Assembly: GCA_963708725.1 (NCBI GenBank)
Contig: CAVPTL010000008.1
Span: 620,001 to 684,000 of the forward strand
DNA from: CAVPTL01 sp963708725
GTDB lineage: Bacteria > Actinomycetota > Thermoleophilia > Gaiellales > JAICJC01
Direction: 5' to 3'
Length of the DNA stretch: 64,000 nt
Part shown: positions 1 to 8,553 of the stretch, piece after piece
How positions within the stretch are numbered: position 1 is the stretch's first letter
Layout: each line of letters opens with the position of its first letter
The notes under the pieces: model-generated
Seen by the model: the letters and a program-made list of their open reading frames with translations, nothing else
What the model was told of the DNA's origin: nothing
Databases searched by the model: none
Program-made: the position numbers and the translations under genes

Positions 1-2
1 GG

Positions 3-281
3 GGGCGGCTCGTGTTTTTTGGGCGGATGGTGCCGCTGGTGCGGACGTTTGTGTCGCTTCCTGCGGGGGTTGCGCGGATGCCGCTGGGCCGGTTTTCGGT
101 GCTCACGTTTTTGGGGTGTTTGCCGTGGTGCATCGGCCTGGTTGCGATCGGCAACTACGCTGGCAGTAACTGGCAGCAGTGGGAGCATCGACTGGGCTAT
201 CTCAACTACCTGATCGTCGCCGCCATCGTCGCCCTGGCAGGCTTGTGGCTACTGCGCCGACGTCGCAGGGTCGCTGTCTAG
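3..281 (+). CDS. DedA/SNARE-associated family membrane protein, C-terminal part
   Basis: The gene is cut by the window start, and only about 92 C-terminal residues are visible. The stretch GRMVPLVRTF followed by PAGVARM matches the conserved DedA block with its arginine and AG motif. Two hydrophobic segments and an RRRRR tail follow, so the end is an inner-membrane protein with a positively charged C-terminus. DedA proteins act in lipid-carrier recycling and membrane homeostasis; undecaprenyl-phosphate flipping is known for some members. That would fit the polysaccharide genes that follow, but assigning this role here is inference. The next start codon lies 11 nt downstream on the same strand. 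Confidence 0.8.
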   Translation, partial: GRLVFFGRMVPLVRTFVSLPAGVARMPLGRFSVLTFLGCLPWCIGLVAIGNYAGSNWQQWEHRLGYLNYLIVAAIVALAGLWLLRRRRRVAV

Positions 282-292
282 ACTGGTCCAAA

Positions 293-1402
293 GTGTCGGT
301 CCCTCTCATGGACATCCACGGGCAGTACGCGGATCTTTTGCCCGACATCAAGCAGGCCGTCGGAGACGTGATCGACTCCGGCCGTTTCATCCTGGGCCCA
401 CAGGTGCGCGGGTTCGAGGAGGAGATGGCCGTCGAGCTGGGTGCGGCCCACGCTGTCGGCGTCGCCAACGGCACCGACGCGTTGCTGCTTGCCCTCGAGG
501 CGGTCGGTGTGGGTGCCGGCGACGAGGTCGTAACCACGCCCTACACATTCTTTGCGACCGCCGAGGCGATCGCGCGCGTGGGCGCCACTCCTGTGTTCGC
601 CGATATCCGGCCCGATACGCTCAATCTCGATCCGGCGGCGGTCGAGGCCGCGATCACCGACCGCACGCGAGCGATCCTGGTCGTGCACCTGTTCGGGCAG
701 CCGGTCGACCTCGGCGCGTTTCGAGAGCTGGCAGACCGTCACGGTCTGGCACTGATCGAGGACGCCGCCCAGGCGTTCGGCGCGTCGTACGAGGGGCGGG
801 CAGCAGGATCGGTGGGAGACATCGCGACCTTCTCGTTCTTCCCGACCAAGAATCTGCCGGGAATCGGCGATGGAGGGGCGATCGCGACCTCGAGTGCCGA
901 CCTGGCCGAGCGGGTGCGGCTGCTGCGGTTCCACGGCTCCCGCGATAAGCGGACGTTCGAGCAGATTGGGCTCAACTCCCGTTTGGACGAGATCCAGGCA
1001 GCGGTGCTGAGACTGTTCCTGCCGCACCTCGACGGGTGGAACGATGGTCGCCGCGCCGCAGCGACTCGCTACACCACCCTCGGCCTGGGCGAACTCGTCG
1101 AGCTTCCGGTGGAGGCCCCCGGCGCTCGCCACATCTATCACCTGTACGTCGTACGTTCGGCTCGCCGCGAGGCGATTGCTCGCGGCCTTCGCGATGCCGG
1201 TGTCGGCAGCGCGGTCTACTACGAGATCCCGCTTCACCTGCAGCCAGTGTTCGGCCACCTCGGATACCGGCCCGGGCAGCTTCCTGTGGCCGAGAAAGCA
1301 GCGCGCGAAGGGCTGGCGCTGCCGATGTTCGCAACGCTGGACGAAAGCCGGCAGCGTGAGGTTGTCGAGGCGGTACGCGCCGCCTCGCGAGCCGCCGCGT
1401 AA
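293..1402 (+). CDS. DegT/DnrJ/EryC1-type PLP-dependent sugar aminotransferase
   Basis: The 369-residue protein has the layout of nucleotide-sugar aminotransferases. Visible are the N-terminal GRFILGPQV segment, the Asp that contacts the pyridine nitrogen in LIEDAAQ (about residue 157), and the internal-aldimine Lys in FFPTKN (about residue 186) followed by GDGGAI. It should transfer an amino group from glutamate to a keto-sugar nucleotide, making an amino sugar for the surface glycan. A GTG start at 293 is chosen because it sits just after the DedA stop and the family's conserved N-terminus begins there; an ATG at 308 is the alternative. The DUF354 gene follows after 10 nt, so the two are probably co-transcribed. 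The exact sugar cannot be read from sequence. Confidence 0.9.
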   Translation: MSVPLMDIHGQYADLLPDIKQAVGDVIDSGRFILGPQVRGFEEEMAVELGAAHAVGVANGTDALLLALEAVGVGAGDEVVTTPYTFFATAEAIARVGATPVFADIRPDTLNLDPAAVEAAITDRTRAILVVHLFGQPVDLGAFRELADRHGLALIEDAAQAFGASYEGRAAGSVGDIATFSFFPTKNLPGIGDGGAIATSSADLAERVRLLRFHGSRDKRTFEQIGLNSRLDEIQAAVLRLFLPHLDGWNDGRRAAATRYTTLGLGELVELPVEAPGARHIYHLYVVRSARREAIARGLRDAGVGSAVYYEIPLHLQPVFGHLGYRPGQLPVAEKAAREGLALPMFATLDESRQREVVEAVRAASRAAA

Positions 1403-1412
1403 GGCCGGCGAC

Positions 1413-2420
1413 ATGCGGGTCTGGATCGACCTCACCAACTCGCCGCATGTGGTGATCTTCGCGCCGCTGGCGGAGCGGATGCGAGCGCGAGGGTGGGAGG
1501 TCGAGATCACCGCCCGCGACTTTGCCCAGACGCTGCAGCTGCTCGAGCTGCATGGGATCGAGCACACCGTGATCGGGCACCACGGTGGCGGGTCGCGCAG
1601 CGGTAAGGCGCGCGCGGCCACCGGCCGGGTGGCCGAGATGATCAGGTTTGGGCGCGGACGTGGTTTCGACGTCGGCCTCGCGCACGGCTCGACCGATCTG
1701 CCGATGGCCTGCCGCGCGCTGCGGATCCCCAATACGACGATGTTCGACTACGAGTACGCCCACCTTCAGCATTCGCTCAACTGCCGGCTGGCGAATCGTG
1801 TGCTCGTGCCCGATGCGATCCCGCCGGCTCGGCTTTCGCGGTATGGCGCGCGTGGCCCGAAGCTGGTGCGCTACCCGGGCCTGAAAGAGGAGTACTACCT
1901 CGCGGGGTTCGAGCCCGACCCGGCGGTTCCGGCGGCGCTGGGGCTCGATGGCAGCCGGATCGGGCTGGTTCTGCGCCCACCCGCCGACGTGGCGCTTTAC
2001 CACCGGTTCGAGAACCCGCTGTTCGACGAGCTGCTCGACGACCTCGGCCGGCGCGACGATGTCCGCGCGGTGCTGCTTCCCCGCACTCCCGACCAGGCCG
2101 ATCGGCTGCGGGCACTCGAGCTGCCCTCGGTGGTTGTGCCCGAGCGCGCGGTCGATGGCCATAGCCTGGTCGCCGGCGCCGACCTGGTGGTGTCGGCCGG
2201 CGGCACGATGAACCGCGAGGCCGTTGTGCTGGGCACGCCGGTGTACACCACCTTCGCGGGCCGCATGGGCGGGGTCGACGAACGGCTCGTCGCCGAGGGC
2301 GCGCTGCGACCGCTGGAGCGGCTGGATGATCTCGTGATCGAGCGCCGCCCGGCCGACTTCACGCCGCGCAAGCGCCGAGACCCCGAGGTCCTGGTCGAGC
2401 TGGCAACCGCCGGCCTCTAG
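1413..2420 (+). CDS. DUF354 family protein (GT-B glycosyltransferase-like)
   Basis: The 335-residue protein begins with VWIDLTNSPHV and GWEVEITARDF, the typical opening of DUF354 proteins, which share a GT-B fold with MurG and UDP-GlcNAc 2-epimerases. A later VSAGGTMNREAVVLGTPV block looks like the nucleotide-sugar binding half of a GT-B enzyme. DUF354 genes recur in exopolysaccharide clusters, but their reaction is not established; glycosyl transfer or epimerisation are the likely options. The gene is 10 nt downstream of the DegT aminotransferase. It ends 7 nt before a perfect palindromic repeat that may act as its transcription terminator. Confidence 0.85.
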   Translation: MRVWIDLTNSPHVVIFAPLAERMRARGWEVEITARDFAQTLQLLELHGIEHTVIGHHGGGSRSGKARAATGRVAEMIRFGRGRGFDVGLAHGSTDLPMACRALRIPNTTMFDYEYAHLQHSLNCRLANRVLVPDAIPPARLSRYGARGPKLVRYPGLKEEYYLAGFEPDPAVPAALGLDGSRIGLVLRPPADVALYHRFENPLFDELLDDLGRRDDVRAVLLPRTPDQADRLRALELPSVVVPERAVDGHSLVAGADLVVSAGGTMNREAVVLGTPVYTTFAGRMGGVDERLVAEGALRPLERLDDLVIERRPADFTPRKRRDPEVLVELATAGL

Positions 2421-2427
2421 CCCCGGC

Positions 2428-2460
2428 ATGAATAAATGGTGCCTGGCACCATTTATTCAT
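2428..2460. repeat. Dispersed palindromic repeat, copy 1
   Basis: This is a perfect palindrome with 16-bp arms, ATGAATAAATGGTGCC and its complement, around a single central T. It lies 7 nt after the stop codon of the DUF354 gene and 42 nt before the LysR start. Three related copies occur elsewhere in the window, also just after stop codons. The stem would form a strong RNA hairpin; its descending arm ends in ATTTATTCAT rather than a clean U tract. A terminator or a REP-like mobile palindrome are the main readings. Confidence 0.85.
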
Positions 2461-2468
2461 TGGTTTTG

Positions 2469-2494
2469 CTTATCGGGTGGTGGTGGGTGATAAG
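2469..2494. promoter_or_regulatory. Inverted repeat upstream of the LysR gene (possible autoregulatory site)
   Basis: CTTATC and GATAAG form a perfect 6-bp inverted repeat separated by 14 nt, ending 8 nt before the LysR start codon. LysR regulators often bind an interrupted dyad near their own promoter, so autoregulation is plausible. The dyad does not match the textbook T-N11-A spacing exactly, and no divergent target gene is present. Confidence 0.35.
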
Positions 2495-2502
2495 GTCTTC
2501 GC

Positions 2503-3420
2503 ATGGATTTGCGGCAGCTTCAGACGTTTGTCGAGGTCGTGGAGCGTGGATCGTTCTCGGGTGCCGCCGACGCGCTCGGGGTGACCCAGCCCGCCGTCAG
2601 CCAACAGGTCGCGAGCCTCGAGAAGAGCGCCGGTACAGCGTTGATCGATCGCTCGGGGCGACGGGCGGAGGCGACCCCGGCCGGGGAGCTGGTTCACCGC
2701 TACGCGTTGCGGATGCTGGGATTGCGGGACGATCTCGAGCGCGAGCTTGCCGAGGGCCAGGGTGAGCTGACCGGCCATCTCGTGGTCGGTGCATCCACCG
2801 GCCCGGGAGAACACGTTCTTCCCGGGCTGATGGGCCGCTTTCGCCAGGCGCACCCGGGCGTGACGGTGACGCTCCACGTCGACTCGACCGACATCATCAT
2901 CGAGCGCGTACTCGACCGAGAGCTGGAGCTCGGGGTGGTTGGGCTGCGGCGATCGCATCGCGCGCTCGAGTTTGAGCCGTTTCTGCGCGACCGGGTCGTG
3001 TTGGTCGTCCCCAGCGGCCACCCGTTCGCCAATCGCTCGGTGAGCGTGGGTGAGCTACGCGCCGAGCCGATGATCGTGATGCAGCCGGGAGCGGCGATGC
3101 GGCGACTGATGGACGACGAGTTCAGGCGCGTCGGGGTGCGCCCCCGCGAGCTCAACATCGCCATGGAGATGGGGCTCCAGGAGTCGGCCAAGTCCGCGGT
3201 CGAAGCGGGGTTCGGAGTCGCGTTTCTGTCCGCGACCGCGGTCGCCAAGGAGCTTGCGCTGGGAACGCTCGCCATCGCAACGGTCGAGCAGATCGACCTC
3301 TCCCGCGAGTTCTACGCCGTGCGGCACGCCGGACGCCGGGTCAGCAGGGTGGTCGCGCGGTTCGGCGAATGGTGCCGCGCCGAGCTTGCCGTCAGTCAGC
3401 CGGGTGGCGAACCCCGGTGA
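2503..3420 (+). CDS. LysR-type transcriptional regulator
   Basis: The 305-residue protein has the standard LysR plan. Residues 1-60 form a winged helix-turn-helix with FSGAADALGVTQPAVSQQV, followed by a linker helix and a two-lobed effector-binding domain from about residue 90. That domain includes VVPSGHPFA and the GFGVAFLS segment near the end. It should bind DNA as a tetramer and respond to a small co-inducer that cannot be identified here. The family often controls a neighbouring operon, but the flanking genes here are polysaccharide genes on both strands, so its target is unclear. Its 3' end overlaps by 29 nt the extended reading of the frameshifted gene on the opposite strand. Confidence 0.9.
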   Translation: MDLRQLQTFVEVVERGSFSGAADALGVTQPAVSQQVASLEKSAGTALIDRSGRRAEATPAGELVHRYALRMLGLRDDLERELAEGQGELTGHLVVGASTGPGEHVLPGLMGRFRQAHPGVTVTLHVDSTDIIIERVLDRELELGVVGLRRSHRALEFEPFLRDRVVLVVPSGHPFANRSVSVGELRAEPMIVMQPGAAMRRLMDDEFRRVGVRPRELNIAMEMGLQESAKSAVEAGFGVAFLSATAVAKELALGTLAIATVEQIDLSREFYAVRHAGRRVSRVVARFGEWCRAELAVSQPGGEPR

Positions 3421-3897
3421 CGCGGGCCGCATTCATCTCGGCGTAGTACCAGCGCAGAAGCGCCTGGATATCGATTGCGTCGGGATCTCCCTCGTGATCG
3501 CGGCCGAGATGGTCCTGCTGCACCGAGAATCCCTGCAGACTGAGCGTGTCATGTGGTTGCATGCTCCACAGATCGGCACGTCGGTACAGGGCGAAAATCC
3601 CCCCAAGCGGGTGGTCGGTCTACCACTTTTGGTTCAGCCGAACGGATTGAGATCGTCAAGGCTGCTCCAGTAGCTCGCTTTGAGCGCCGCTGACAGCCGC
3701 GAATCGGTGTGTGCCGGATTGAAGACGTTGTGGGTCGTATCCGCGCAGACCTCGATCTCCGACAGGCGCACCTCCGGCCCCAGGCCGACGATCACGTCGT
3801 GGGCGAGATGCAGCTCGTCGGCTGTGTAATGCTTGAATGTCAGGTCGGGTGCCCTGTCCATCAGATCTGGCCAGTCAGGGCACGATCGGGTGGCCAT
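3392..3897 (-). pseudogene. Unrecognised protein gene with apparent frameshifts
   Basis: An ATG at 3897 overlaps the stop of the chain-length-determinant gene (TGATG). It opens an 87-codon frame ending NPFG-stop at 3634. Downstream on the same strand another frame reads like real protein, with FALYRRADLW and QALLRWYYAEMN, and ends at 3392 but lacks its own start. Removing one base near 3637-3642 and adding one C to the C6 run at 3599-3604 joins the pieces into one protein of about 167 residues (NPF-AEPKVVDRPPAWGG-IFALYRRADL). I do not recognise the family. Either the gene is decayed or the sequence has indel errors. Its position suggests it works with the polysaccharide chain-length protein. 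Confidence 0.5.
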
Positions 3898-4850
3898 CAG
3901 GCGGTGGCTCCCTCGGCCGGCGTGCCATTCGCCTTCTGACGGCGCCGCAGTGCATCCCACGCCAACGCGAGCAGCGTCCCGATGATCAGCCCGGCAACGG
4001 CGGCGACGATCAGTGAGCTGCGCTTGTGCTGGGCCGTCACCGAGTGCCCGGCGGCGAAGTTCGCGATGCTGGCGGCTTCGATGTTGACCGCGCTTGCGAG
4101 CGACAGCTGATTTTGCGAAAGCTGTGCCTGGGTCTCGGTCACGACGGTGGTGTCGGCCGAGACCTGGCTGAGCAGCGTTGCGAGCAACGCCGCCTTGGAG
4201 GGATCGGTACCCGCGCCCTTGGCCAGCGCCGCGGCCGTCGCCTGGTCGGTCTTGATCGATGCCTGGAGTGACACGATCGACGCCTGCCCCGTCGCGATCT
4301 CGGCCTTCAATGCCGCGGTCTTGGCGCTGACGTACGCGTTGGCCTTGTGAACGACGATGCCCGCAAGGGTGTTTGCGATCACCGACACCTGGTGGGTCGA
4401 CCACGGTCCCTGGGCCTCGATCGAGTAGTACGCCGGCCCGGTGGTCGGCTTGCCGGCGGTGCTGGAGCCACCGGCGGAGATCTGGTGGGCGGTGACCTTG
4501 CCGTTCAGCGACGACGCCTCGATCGTGGTCTTGCCGGGAACGGCGTTGGCCGCTGTCGCCGCGATTGTGCGGGCCCCGGACGAGGTGATCAGCGCGGTCA
4601 CGGCGGAGAGGTTCGCGTACGGCGGGTTCGCGAAGAGCGCGCCGCCGCCAGGAGTCACGGGCTGACCCATGTACACCGTCGCTGTGGCGTCCACCTGGCC
4701 TTTGGCCTTGTTCGCACCCTGCAACACGACCAAACCGACGGCCACGATCACCGCGAGCACGATGACGTACCAGCGGCTGAGGGCGCGCCTCGCGTACTCT
4801 GAGACCCGTACCTCCTGTGCTGGAGGTTGGTCGGGCGGGGCGGCGGACAT
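3897..4850 (-). CDS. Wzz/YveK-type chain-length determinant protein
   Basis: The 317-residue protein has two membrane segments bracketing a long external domain: one at about residues 28-46 (WYVIVLAVIVAVGLVVL) and one near residue 285 (LIVAAVAGLIIGTLLALAWDAL). The domain between contains Ala/Ser/Thr/Gln-rich helical stretches that should form a coiled coil. This is the layout of polysaccharide co-polymerases that set the length of O-antigen or exopolysaccharide chains. There is no tyrosine-kinase domain attached. The gene is divergent from the GT4 gene, with about 22 nt between starts, and it is translationally coupled to the small unknown gene downstream. Confidence 0.75.
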   Translation of the reverse strand: MSAAPPDQPPAQEVRVSEYARRALSRWYVIVLAVIVAVGLVVLQGANKAKGQVDATATVYMGQPVTPGGGALFANPPYANLSAVTALITSSGARTIAATAANAVPGKTTIEASSLNGKVTAHQISAGGSSTAGKPTTGPAYYSIEAQGPWSTHQVSVIANTLAGIVVHKANAYVSAKTAALKAEIATGQASIVSLQASIKTDQATAAALAKGAGTDPSKAALLATLLSQVSADTTVVTETQAQLSQNQLSLASAVNIEAASIANFAAGHSVTAQHKRSSLIVAAVAGLIIGTLLALAWDALRRRQKANGTPAEGATA

Positions 4851-4872
4851 TGGGCATAGTCTAGCCCCGTCA

Positions 4873-6015
4873 GTGGCTGAAACCCCCTACACCCGGCGGC
4901 TGCGCGTGGCCCTGATCGACCCCTCGGGGTACACGCGACCCTATGACCACGAGCTTGCCCGCGCGCTGGCTCGGCGTGGGCACGACGTTTCGCTGTGGAC
5001 AGCCTCCTTCGTTCACGGCGACCCGCCGCCGGCGGAGGGCTACCGCGTGCGGGAGCTGTTCTACCGTCGCACCAACCGGCTGGGTGGGCCGCAGGCGCTG
5101 CGCCGGGTGGCGAAGGCCGGGGAGCACCTCGCCGGTCTGTGGGATCTGCGCGGGCGGCTACGGACAGAGGGCGTCGACGTGATACACGTGCAGTGGGCCG
5201 TGCTGAGACCCGTCGAGCGGACGTTCTACCGCCGTTTGCAGGGCGACGGCATCCCGGTCGTGTTCACCGCGCATGACCCGATCCCCAACGTCGGCGGTGA
5301 TCGCCGGCGGCGATCGGTGGCCGCAACCGCGCGAGTATTCGGGCGGGTGATCGTGCACAGCGAGTGGGGTCGCCGGGCACTGGTCGACCGCTGCGGGGTC
5401 GCCGAGGACCGCGTCCGGGTCATCCCCCACGGGGTGTTCGGGTATCTCGCCGAGCTACCCCCGGTGCCCGCGCCGGTCGACCCTCCCGGCCCGATGGTGT
5501 TGCTGCCGGGGCTGATCCGCCCCTACAAGGGCACCGACGTCCTGTTGGCGGCCTGGCCGCGAGTACGAACCCAGGCGCCCACGGCGGAACTTGTGATTGC
5601 CGGTCGGCCGATGATGGATATCGGTGAATTGCCGCTCGACCAACCGGGTGTCACGGTGATCCCGCGATTCGTCTCGGACGCCGAGTTGGCCGCGCTGCTC
5701 CGTCGGGCCGACGTGGTGGCGCTTCCCTACCGTTCGATCGACAACTCCGGCGTGGTGTTCTCGGCGCTTGCGCTCGGCGCCGGAGTGGTGCTGTCGGATG
5801 TGGGCGGCTTCCGCGAGCTGCACGACCGCGACGGCGTCGGGGTGCTGGTGCCGCCCGGCGATCCGGCAGCGCTGGCCGAGACGCTGCTCGAGGTGCTCAC
5901 CTCGCCCAGCCGTCGCGACCAGCTTCGCGACGCGAGTCGAGCCGCGGCCGAGGGACGGTTGAGTTGGGAAGAGATCGCCGCCGAAACCGAATCCGTCTAC
6001 CGTGAACTGGTGTGA
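4873..6015 (+). CDS. Glycosyltransferase family 4 (GT-B)
   Basis: The 380-residue protein has a GT-B layout. The N-terminal half starts LRVALIDPSGYTRPYDHELARAL. The C-terminal donor-binding half contains VIPHGVF, LLPGLIRPYKGTDVLL, VIAGRP and a final GVGVLVPPGDPAALAE block typical of GT4 enzymes. It should add a sugar from a nucleotide donor to a lipid-linked glycan at the inner face of the membrane. GTG at 4873 is chosen because it precedes the first family-like residues; GTG at 4906 is possible, and upstream codons would run into the divergent gene. The stop codon overlaps the sulfotransferase start as GTGA, so the two are coupled. Confidence 0.85.
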   Translation: MAETPYTRRLRVALIDPSGYTRPYDHELARALARRGHDVSLWTASFVHGDPPPAEGYRVRELFYRRTNRLGGPQALRRVAKAGEHLAGLWDLRGRLRTEGVDVIHVQWAVLRPVERTFYRRLQGDGIPVVFTAHDPIPNVGGDRRRRSVAATARVFGRVIVHSEWGRRALVDRCGVAEDRVRVIPHGVFGYLAELPPVPAPVDPPGPMVLLPGLIRPYKGTDVLLAAWPRVRTQAPTAELVIAGRPMMDIGELPLDQPGVTVIPRFVSDAELAALLRRADVVALPYRSIDNSGVVFSALALGAGVVLSDVGGFRELHDRDGVGVLVPPGDPAALAETLLEVLTSPSRRDQLRDASRAAAEGRLSWEEIAAETESVYRELV

Positions 6016-6983
6016 GCCGGCCCCTCTTCATCGTTGCCTGCGACCGGTCGGGGACGACGCTGCTTCGTCTGATACTGGATCGCAGCCCCGCGATCGCAAT
6101 CCCGACTGAATCGATGTTTCTCGCCGATGTCGGCAATCGCCGCAGCCGCTACGGCGAACTCGACAGCGATGAGCAGTTCGATCGGCTGGCGGGCGACATC
6201 TGGCGACATCCCAAGGTGCGCGAGTGGAAGCTCACCTCTCCGCCGCCGAAGCGCGCGGGGCGAACCGGTGAGGACGCCTATCGGGCCGCGGTCGCGGCGC
6301 CGTTTGTGGCCTACGCAGCCGAGCACGGCAAGGCCCGCTGGGGTGACAAGACTCCCTACTACGTCTCGATCCTGGACGAGGTCAAGCGCGTCTTTCCCGA
6401 CGCCTTGATCGTGAACCTGGTCCGCGACGGCCGTGACGTGTGTCTCTCGCTTTTGAGCGTCCCGTTTGGTCCAGCAAACGTGTGGGCTGCCGCTCACCAG
6501 TGGCGCGACGCCGTGGTGGCGGGGGATGCCGCATCGGCACGGTATGGCGACGACGTGCTCACACTGCGGTACGAGGACCTCGTGAGCCGACCCGAGATCG
6601 AGGTGGAGCGCATATGCCGGTTTGCCGGGATTCCGTTTGAGGCGTCGATGCTGGAGGCCGACGCCGATGCCCAGTCGCGCGTTGCAGCCGGCCAGGAACA
6701 GTGGTTCGCGGGACTGTCGGAGTCGATCAACGTCGGCTCGGTCGGCCGCTGGCGCACCACAATGTCACGTCGAGACCAGGCGCTGTTCACCTCGATTGCG
6801 GGGGGTGCGCTGCGCCGGCATGGCTATGACGTTCCTGACTCGGGTGACCCGCCGTCGGTGCCGGGAGTGGCCCAGGCGGCTCACAATTGGACGCTCAAGT
6901 TGTGGCACTTCACCACGTTGCACGTCGTCCACGAACGCGGCCGCGAGGTGCCTCACCTGATCCGCCGTCGGCTCCGGCGTTAG
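6012..6983 (+). CDS. Sulfotransferase family protein
   Basis: The 323-residue protein carries both PAPS-binding signatures. The 5'-phosphosulfate loop is near residue 11 (CDRSGTTLLR), and the 3'-phosphate-binding segment is near residues 135-148 (LVRDGRDVCLSLL). A conserved LRYEDLVSRPE block follows. It should move a sulfuryl group from PAPS to a hydroxyl or amine, most likely on a sugar given its neighbours. The GTG start overlaps the stop of the preceding GT4 gene. The sat and cysC genes that make PAPS lie 14-16 kb away in the same window. Its stop codon overlaps the stop of the convergent gene in a shared TTAG. Confidence 0.88.
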   Translation: MSRPLFIVACDRSGTTLLRLILDRSPAIAIPTESMFLADVGNRRSRYGELDSDEQFDRLAGDIWRHPKVREWKLTSPPPKRAGRTGEDAYRAAVAAPFVAYAAEHGKARWGDKTPYYVSILDEVKRVFPDALIVNLVRDGRDVCLSLLSVPFGPANVWAAAHQWRDAVVAGDAASARYGDDVLTLRYEDLVSRPEIEVERICRFAGIPFEASMLEADADAQSRVAAGQEQWFAGLSESINVGSVGRWRTTMSRRDQALFTSIAGGALRRHGYDVPDSGDPPSVPGVAQAAHNWTLKLWHFTTLHVVHERGREVPHLIRRRLRR

Positions 6984-7918
6984 CGGCGGTAGGCGGGGAA
7001 GAACGGGTCGTCGGGCGATACGCCCGCCGCCTCGCACAGCTCCCGGTAGGCGCGCTCGTCGTGGATGCGCGTGCCGATCACCTTGGGTGCCCGGCCGGCC
7101 CCGATCGACCGTTTGAACCGGTGCAGCGAGTCGTCGTCGTGGAAGCCGCCACCCAGGACGAGTGTTTCGAGGCTCGCCGCTCGGGCGCGCTTCATCGCCT
7201 CGAACAGCAGCAGGTTGGCCGAAGCCACTCGCCGGGCTTCGAGAGTCGACCCCGTCAGGAAGTAATGCATTGCTCCCCCGCCGGTCAGGAAAAGGCCCGC
7301 AGCGGTGCCGGCATCGAGCACGAACACCGCGTCTCCGAGCCGCTCGAGGCGGGTGAAGAACTCTTCGGGGAAGAAGTAGAACTCGTCGGCGTCCATCCCC
7401 CGCATGGTGTCGATGTAGAGCGACCGCACGCGCTCGAGATCGCGGTGGGCCGTCACCTCGACCCCGGCCTTGATGGCCTTTCGCAGCTTGTTGCGTGCCG
7501 TTGGCTCCATCTGTTTGATCAGCGCGTCGTCATCGACCTGGACGGCCACGGTGACGATCTCCTGCAACTCGATCAACCGCACGTCGGGGAGGCCGTGGTG
7601 GTTTTCGAGCACCGGATGAAAACGGATGAACTCGCTGACAACCCCGCGTTCACGACAAGCGGCGGCGAACGGTTCGCGCCATTGTCCGGTCCCGATCGGG
7701 CCGCCGGCGCCGTACGCGCTGGTGATGTCGCAACGGCCATCGCCGAGATCCCGCACCAAGAATGGGTACAGCACGTCGCCGTGGGCGAACGCCGCGGGCT
7801 CGCCGTGCTCGATCGCCGCCGCGGCGTGCAGATACTCGGGGCGGAGATACGGGTCGTCCCCACCGCGGCGCGTCCACGCCGCGGCGTACTCGTCCAGGTC
7901 GAGCCAGCCGTCGGTCAC
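6980..7918 (-). CDS. FemAB/GNAT-like acyltransferase (peptidoglycan-bridge or lipid-A type fold)
   Basis: The 312-residue protein resembles the GNAT-fold FemAB superfamily often found in exopolysaccharide clusters. Seen are a Trp-rich start (DGWLDLDEYAAAWTRRG), a central EPTARNKLRKAIKAG motif and a C-terminal AMKRARAASLETLVLGGG block. FemAB proteins use aminoacyl-tRNA and related GNAT enzymes use acyl-CoA; which donor is used here is unknown. A GTG start at 7918 overlaps the stop of the sugar transferase gene as GTGA, so the three minus-strand genes form one unit. The stop shares four bases with the convergent sulfotransferase stop. Confidence 0.65.
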   Translation of the reverse strand: MTDGWLDLDEYAAAWTRRGGDDPYLRPEYLHAAAAIEHGEPAAFAHGDVLYPFLVRDLGDGRCDITSAYGAGGPIGTGQWREPFAAACRERGVVSEFIRFHPVLENHHGLPDVRLIELQEIVTVAVQVDDDALIKQMEPTARNKLRKAIKAGVEVTAHRDLERVRSLYIDTMRGMDADEFYFFPEEFFTRLERLGDAVFVLDAGTAAGLFLTGGGAMHYFLTGSTLEARRVASANLLLFEAMKRARAASLETLVLGGGFHDDDSLHRFKRSIGAGRAPKVIGTRIHDERAYRELCEAAGVSPDDPFFPAYRR

Positions 7919-8553
7919 GCCGGGGCGAGGTCGGGAGGGACGTCTTCGACGAACTCCTCGCTCTCGTCGTCGGCGTGAAACCCCTTTCGCAGCAGCACCA
8001 CCGGGACGGTCAACGCGAGGATGCGGAGGTCGCCGAGTAACGAGACCGACTGCACGTAGCGCTGGTCGGCGTCGATCATCTGCGAGCGTTTGAGCGTGTT
8101 TCGGCCCTCGATCGCCGCCAGGCACGTGAGCCCGGGCCGCACCGTGAGTGTCTCTCGGTAGTGGCTGTGGTAGCGGTCGATGATCTCGTGGGGCTTCGGC
8201 CGAGGCCCGACCAGAGACATGTCTCCACGCAACACGTTCCAGATCTGGGGTAGCTCGTCGATCGACGACGCCCGCAGGAACCGGCCGACCGGAGTGACGC
8301 GCGGATCGTCGCGATCGAACCACATGCCGGCACCCTGGCTGGCCGCGTCGATCACCATCGTTCGGAACTTGTAGATCGTGAAGTCGTTCTCTCCCATCCC
8401 GGCGCGGATCTGGGTGAACATCAGCGGCCGGCCCTGGGTCTTCCAAAGGGCCGCGGCCGCGGCGGCGGCGAGCGGCACAGCCACGATCCCCATCGCGGTG
8501 GCGCCCACGACGTCCAGTGCGCGTTTGCCGCCACGCTCATACCAGCCGCTCAC
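7915..8553 (-). CDS. Undecaprenyl-phosphate sugar-1-phosphate transferase (phosphoglycosyl transferase)
   Basis: The 212-residue protein is the short, monotopic form of this enzyme. It starts with KRALDVVGA and one hydrophobic re-entrant helix. The core motifs FTIYKFRTM, SSIDELPQIWNVLRGDMS and LVGPRPKP follow. It should transfer a phosphosugar from a nucleotide sugar to undecaprenyl phosphate at the membrane, the first committed step of glycan assembly. A GTG start at 8553 is chosen because it precedes the KRALDV motif and overlaps the upstream GT2 stop as GTGA. The longer open frame upstream is only the reverse reading of the GT2 gene. The C-terminus ends in an acidic tail. Confidence 0.92.
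   Translation of the reverse strand: MSGWYERGGKRALDVVGATAMGIVAVPLAAAAAAALWKTQGRPLMFTQIRAGMGENDFTIYKFRTMVIDAASQGAGMWFDRDDPRVTPVGRFLRASSIDELPQIWNVLRGDMSLVGPRPKPHEIIDRYHSHYRETLTVRPGLTCLAAIEGRNTLKRSQMIDADQRYVQSVSLLGDLRILALTVPVVLLRKGFHADDESEEFVEDVPPDLAPA

Noticed and set aside
278..1732. Long minus-strand open frame opposite the DegT gene
   Set aside because: It lacks family features and mirrors the DegT and DUF354 coding frames.
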